Assembly: GCA_037893245.1 (NCBI GenBank)
Contig: JBAIAA010000415.1
Span: 868,001 to 932,000, forward strand
Length of the DNA stretch: 64,000 nucleotides
Direction of reading: 5' to 3'
Source: Crossaster papposus
Lineage: Eukaryota > Echinodermata > Asteroidea > Velatida > Solasteridae
A program made the position numbers and the translations under genes. Positions 58,740 to 64,000 of this stretch are shown in pieces (positions within the stretch are counted from its first letter, which is position 1; each line of letters begins with the position of its first letter). The notes beneath the pieces are model-generated. The model had not been told where the DNA came from, searched no databases, and saw nothing but the letters and a program-made list of their open reading frames with translations.

Positions 58740-58893
58740 GAGCTGGGGAGAGGGAGGGGTAGGGGATGGGGGAGGGGGAGAGGGAGGGGGGGGGGGGAGG
58801 GGGAGGGGGAGAGGGGGAGGGAGGGGTAGGGGATGGGCGAGGGGGAGGGCGAGGGGGAGGGGATGAGGGAGAGGGGGGGTGGGGGGGGGGGGC
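58740..58893. repeat. G-rich purine minisatellite
   Basis: About 150 bp of GGGGGA and GAGGGGGAGG units ending in G13. Able to form G-quadruplex or triplex structures. It lies about 190-340 bp upstream of the IAH1 start codon. Confidence 0.85.
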
Positions 58894-59035
58894 GTTTTGG
58901 TAGTCACAACGGGAAAAAAACCTAGTAGCGGTATACGGAGGACGAAAAGTGGCCATCTTGTTTTTTAATCGAATATCGCCCCAAGTAAACTGAAACCACT
59001 CTAGTAGTAACCCTTACTTAATTAGCCATATATTG

Positions 59036-59860
59036 AGCCAATCTGTGAATTTTTTTTAAAGAAGCTAATTTCAACTGATTTTGGTGGGTATGGGTATGGA
59101 CAACTACCAAAAATAAGGAAGGAGGGATGGGGGTTGGGGATTTTTTTTATTAGAGGTCAAAGGTCATTGACCCCTGCCTAAATCACTAACAATTATATTT
59201 CAGCAACAAAATATGGTATAGATGATATTGGTGTCAAAATGCACAGGATTATAAAAAGAAGATTACATAGAATACCTCCTGACCCTTAGAATAAAATCCT
59301 GACCTCCGAAAAAGAGGTCAAAGGTCAAAAATAGACGTTTTATCACTAAAATGTCATATTTAGTAACAAATTACCATAAAAATGAGCACAAACAAATCGA
59401 AGAGGCTAATTTCAACTTATTGTGGCGGGTATGGGGGTTATTATTTATTCCAAGAGCAGAGAGGGAGGGAGAATTACAAAAGAAGATGACATCAAATAAT
59501 TATTGACCCTTGGGACCAAATCCTGACCTCCGAAAATGAGGTCAAAGGTCAGAAAACTATTTTATTACTAAAATGTCATATTTATAACAGGAAAATTACC
59601 ATTAAATAAAAATGAGCACAAACAAATCGAAGAGGATAATTTCAACTTACGTGGCAGGTATGGGAGCTATTATTTATTCTAAGAGCAGAGGTCAAAGGTC
59701 ATTGAACCATGACAAAAACACTATAAATTGTATCTCCGCAACAACATATGGTACATGTATGATCTTGGTGTCAAAATGCTCATAATTACACTGGAAGTAG
59801 AACAAATTTAAATTCTTGTGATATAGAATAACAAATTGACCTCAAAGGTCAAAGGCCATT
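59036..59860. repeat. Degenerate tandem repeat with DR1 motifs
   Basis: Units start around 59055, 59395 and 59630 (GCTAATTTCAACT, GTGGCGGGTATGGG) and carry AGGTCAAAGGTCA, the DR1 arrangement bound by RXR, HNF4 and COUP-TF type nuclear receptors. Perfect copies are at 59154-59166, 59315-59327, 59539-59551 and 59689-59701, and a one-mismatch copy at 59846-59858. Binding is inferred from motif only. Confidence 0.75.
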
Positions 59861-60087
59861 ATTCAAAGCCCCATATTAAATCCACAAACAACCACCCCAG
59901 AGATATACATAACATAAAACAACACGAATGAGGTCTTTTGTTTAAGGAGTGATTACTCATAAAACCTAGTTAGCCTACATGTTAATTACCCCAGTGAAGT
60001 GAGATGTCCCAAAAGTTTCCTATTATTAAGGAGAGGAGTTTGGTGCACCTAATTGCAGAGAGTCTTGTATACAGCAGAGATATTCAG

Positions 60088-60890
60088 CACACCCTAAGTC
60101 AGTATTTGGCGGCTTAATCAAGGGCGAAGTGACTAAATACAAACGTATATGTACCCATTTAAAGGACTTTGAGGAGAGGGTTGAATTCTTCAAAGACAAA
60201 CTTCAAAAGCGCGGATTCACAAACGAAGACCTAGCCCTTGGCTTCCTCAAAGGGACGAGACTCCCGCGGACTCTAAGCGTGAAAAAAACAAACCCCAATA
60301 TCATACTGGTGTTCGTCCTACCACATACCTTCAAGTCGCGCACCCAGCCCTCAACGGGATCGTATACGTTTGGTAATTGGAACCCATTGTTTGTTTCAAT
60401 CCTCTGTAGTTATAGATATATACCATAAAACTAACCTGTAAATATTTCATTTTAAAAGGTGGTAGCGATTTGGAGATATTGCCGAAATTCTGGAGCGGTT
60501 TTGTCCACGCAGGAAGAATAATCTGCATTGGAATACACACTCTGGGAAACGTCACTGCAGCGCTTCTCAGATTCAAATTTTTGGGGATAAAAAGTGATAT
60601 CTTTCTCTATAACCGCAGTACTTCGAAGTGAAAAGTTTCTAAGAATGCATTATACTATCCAAAGCTGCTCTACTTATTACCAAGTAAGTTTTCATTGCCA
60701 TTAATTCATTGGAGTAATTACGATATACGTAATAACGTATACGATCCCTTTAAACACTAGCACTTGATTAGTGAAAACGAATACCTAGGCTATTTGATAC
60801 CCAACCCACCTTGGCATACAAACGGCACAAAAACATAAAAGATGAACTTGTTCGATCTAGGACTAAAGCATCCCTACAAAAAAATCCAAC
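60088..60890 (+). pseudogene. Penelope-like reverse-transcriptase relic
   Basis: Frames give HPKSVFGGLIKGEVTKYKRI then LKDFEERVEFFKDKLQKRGF (60088-60230) and, after a gap, AYKRHKNIKDELVRSRTK (about 60818-60870). This order (YxRIC...F...L..RGF, then YKRxKNIKDxLVRSR) is what follows the catalytic core in Penelope-like RTs. Middle and ends are broken. Confidence 0.5.
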
Positions 60891-61522
60891 CAAGAGGAAA
60901 ACAACCTGGATGAGGAGAATGTGCAAATCCTATTGGAACTATTGGAAGAACAAAACAATGATCTAGAAAATGGATCTCAAGACTAAAACAAAATAAATAA
61001 GTCAAGATACCCTCCTTTCGATCAATACCCCCTAAAAGCCGGTATTTGACCTTGCCATCTGTCATATAAACCGACACACAAATAAAAACAAGGAAACAGA
61101 AAATTAAACTGAAAGAATGGTGACCTAAGAAGTACATGAAATAGCACAGAAAATATGCCCTGCTCCCCTTCCAAAAAGGGAGAAAAAAGGGGACGGCATA
61201 TTATCACCGGTAATAATCAATCACTGAGTGAACTACATGTAAATACAAAGGATCACTGTTGCAATACACAAACCAGTCATCGCATCGCCACAACTAGAAA
61301 CAGGGTTTGAAACTCCCACTTTTAGGGAATGTCTAACCCAATTGGCCTGCAGACGTTTGATGTATTTGCCCGTCCACGAACTCCAACCACTGACTGTCAT
61401 CTAGCAGAGATAATGTGGCTAAAACCGACCCCCAGATGCGTGTCTTACACAAAAAAGAAAGAAAAAAGAGAAAAGAATTACGCTCTGGAAAGGCCAGTAA
61501 AACACAACCACTCTCTGGCATA

Positions 61523-61728
61523 TGTTGTATCGTAGAAGTATACACGTAAATGAGTAGACGAAGAAAATGGAACAAGAACGCCGGCCGTAAGGTGTAACCA
61601 AACTCAACCAACTTTAATTCAATTACAAGGCCCTTTATATAGGGGCAACATAAATCATGTGCGTAAGGATACAAGTAAGTAGTTCCAATAAAATAGTTCC
61701 AACACTTTACATATAAATAGATATCACA
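61523..61728 (-). mobile_element. Probable 3' LTR of the Ty3/gypsy element
   Basis: Read on the minus strand, a polypurine tract (GGGGAAA) is followed by TGTGATATC, and 206 bp later the sequence ends GATACAACA, so it starts TG and ends CA. TATATAAAGG lies inside. The second LTR is outside the window, so the ends are not confirmed. Confidence 0.55.
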
Positions 61729-61998
61729 TTTCCCCGTTGCGTCATAAAGAGAAGTGCGCACAAAATATCAAACTGTTTAAAATAAAAGTATTGTAACAAT
61801 ATTTTTTTTAATATTTGATTAAAATCAATATAAATTGTTATCAAATGTTTCTTACAATTAATCAACCCAACACAAAATAATATTGTATACAATAAGATAC
61901 AACCGAGTTATTGCAAACTTGATCGAGTATCAAGTAAAACTCCATGTATTCAAATCCGTTAAATAAGCTAAATGGTAAGCAAATAAATACACAATTAA

Positions 61999-63858
61999 TT
62001 AATACATATAATAATCCTTCATCCATTTTGGATTTTGCTTCACTCTTTTACTGCGTCTTAATTGTTTGTGTGGTGTAGTAGGTCCTGTGTCATTTGATTC
62101 AGCAACCGGGTAATCGTGTTCTTCCAACTCGAAGTAAAGAGAGGGATCATAATGATCCGTCTGTATACCCCTGATCAGTTTGCTTACGTTCCATCTTCTG
62201 TTGTCCCTAGTGACATAGGTATATGGACTGATTTTCTTTACAATCTGAATTGGATCCGAATATTTCCTATCACCTTTGACAACAAATCCTGGTTTCTTCA
62301 CTCTAACCCAATCTCCAATTTGGAACTGTACAACTTTGACATTTTTCTTTTTGTCTCCGTACTTTTTGTACTTTAACTGTTTTTCCAGTACTCTTTGACA
62401 AACCTTTGTTTTGACATCTAATTTTGGAACCGGCATGTTCAAACCCAAGATATTTAACTTTGTTCGCATATGCCTCCCATGTATAAGAACACTAGGAGCA
62501 ACACCTGTTGTGGCATGTGGTGTAGCCCTATAAACCGTTAAGTATTCATACACTGTAGTTTTCCATGGTTTGTTTTTGTTCACAGCATTTTGGATAGCGT
62601 TTTTCAAAACCCCATTAAATCTTTCAACAGCTCCGTTGCATTGTGGATAATACAACGATGAATAACCATGCCTTATACCGCGTTCATCTAAGAAGTTGTT
62701 AAATTCAGCGGAGGTAAATTGTACACCATTATCACTGATTATTTCATCTGGGTAGCCCTCTCTACTGAAAATAGTTTTCAAAAATGTAATCACCGACTTA
62801 GTTGTTACATTCGATGTAAAACATACTTCTGGCCATTTGCTGTAATAATCTACAAGTGTTATAGCGTATCTACATTCTACTGATCCCTTTACAAATGGTC
62901 CAACGATATCAATTCCAACTTTACTCCATGCACTTTCAGGATAGGGGATTGGTTTCATTGGAGCAGTTGATTGTTTTACACCTTTATCATTGAATTGACA
63001 CGTTACACAGGATTTAACAATGTGCTCAACTTGTGTATCCATTCCTGGCCACCAATACAATTCTCGCAACCGTTGTTTAGTGCGTGTCATACCCTGATGA
63101 GATTCGTGAGCTAATTTAAGCATTAGACCAGTTAATTCCATAGGAACTACAATTCTGTCATTTCTCATGATAACATCATCACATACCGTCAATTCATCTT
63201 TGATAATAAAGTATGGTTTCAACACGGACATGTTTTCAGGATTCATATTACGTAACTTGTTAGGCCAACCATTATGAATGTATTTTCTAACTTCTCTCAA
63301 TACTTCATCTGCTCTTGTACAACTCTGTAACTTCTGGATAGAAATACATTTACACATATTTTCAAGTGCAATTTGGCAAATGACTGTGTCATCCAAGTCA
63401 AATTCTTGTGGATCAGCAGGAACTGGTAGTCTTGAAAGTGCGTCTGCAACCTTGTTTTCTTGACCCCTTTTGAACTTGAGATCATAATTATACTTCATCA
63501 ATCTTGCGGACCAACGTGCAATGCGCATTGATTGACGATCTGAACCTTTTTTCAGCAAAGTTACCAAAGCTTGATGGTCAGTAACCAAAGTGAATTTCCG
63601 ACCCCAAAGTTGAATATGAAATTTTTCGCATGCCCAGACGCAGGCTAATGCTTCTCTTTCTCCAACTGAATAATTTCTTTCAGCGCTTGACAATGTGCGG
63701 CTTGCACATTCAATTGTGACTTCCTGACCCTTTTTCACTTGAGTGAGTACCGCACCTAATCCATACGCTGATGCGTCTGTTGTAAGAGTAACATCCAGAT
63801 CAGGATCATACATTGCAAGTATTGGACTGCGTGTGATTATGCTTTTCAACTCTTCCAT
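61999..63858 (-). mobile_element. Ty3/gypsy pol: RNase H and integrase
   Basis: Open frame of 619 residues counted from an internal Met. RNase H spans about 15-145 (acidic residues in TTDASAYG, GEREAL, VTDHQ, ADALSR). The integrase zinc finger follows (H251, H254, C284, C287), then the catalytic core with D317, D376 and E412, a D-D-35-E spacing. The last part has a basic SKRVKQ tail. Upstream, the frame continues the RT thumb (LRSFLGLAGYFSK, IPKFATIVEPLRTLL) but is cut by a TAA at 63949-63951, so this copy appears inactive. It runs off the right edge. Confidence 0.92.
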
Positions 63859-64000
63859 GCTTCGCTGTGCTTCTTTAGACCAAACAAATTTTTGATCGTT
63901 TCTGAGCAGTGTTCTTAAGGGTTCTACTATCGTGGCAAACTTAGGAATTTACTTGGAAAAATACCCAGCTAAACCTAGGAACGATCTGAGACTTTTCTTG

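Noticed and set aside
58705-58956. Proline/serine-rich minus-strand frame.
   Set aside because: Translation of the G-rich minisatellite.
61333-61761. 142-codon minus frame across the LTR region.
   Set aside because: It overlaps the probable LTR and polypurine tract and has no domain.

Overview
The window is animal nuclear DNA. Two genes have GT-AG introns. Most of the rest is transposon-derived: LINE, Penelope-like and Ty3/gypsy relics, tRNA-derived SINEs, many foldback and TIR elements, AT-rich introns and long poly-G/poly-C runs. The repeat mix suggests a marine invertebrate, possibly a deuterostome (echinoderm, hemichordate or lancelet). That placement is a guess from style, not from a marker.

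Region 1 (1-16518) is a single tandem array of 113 tRNA-Ala-like units, all on the minus strand, spaced 146 or 152 bp apart. Sixteen units are identical to a complete 72-nt tRNA-Ala with anticodon CGC, the G3:U70 alanine identity pair, intact A and B boxes and a T5 Pol III terminator directly after the discriminator A. Nine more differ only at position 26. Ten carry a changed anticodon, CGU (Thr codon ACG), but keep G3:U70. The rest are decayed in class-specific ways. The classes recur in fixed order as a 1180-bp, eight-unit higher-order repeat, with larger segmental copies on top. Diverged tRNA relics lie just beyond (16599, 17074).

Region 2 (16.6-41.8 kb) holds the 3' half of a Cys-loop anion-channel gene on the plus strand: five exons from the Cys-loop (20184) to TM4 and the stop (41592), then a poly(A) signal at 41734. 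No 5' exons are visible between the array and 20184, so the array may lie in an upstream intron of this gene, in antisense orientation. The introns contain MITEs, very large foldback elements (25853-27217, 31035-34020, 34439-38031), a SINE and a possible unrelated exon (29439-29630).

Region 3 (41.8-52.4 kb) is mostly gene-free: LINE reverse-transcriptase relics, a foldback split by a LINE, an AT-rich stretch with no recognised feature, and poly-G/C runs.

Region 4 (52535-58553, minus strand) is a complete six-exon gene for an isoamyl acetate-hydrolysing esterase 1 homologue (SGNH/GDSL hydrolase, 232 aa), with every reading frame continuous across the splice sites. Its introns hold a SINE, a 550-bp foldback and a 714-bp TIR element.

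Region 5 (58.7-64.0 kb) has a G-rich simple repeat, a tandem repeat carrying four perfect DR1 nuclear-receptor-type motifs, a Penelope-like relic, and the 3' part of a Ty3/gypsy retrotransposon (RNase H, integrase, a probable LTR) running off the right edge and broken by a stop codon.
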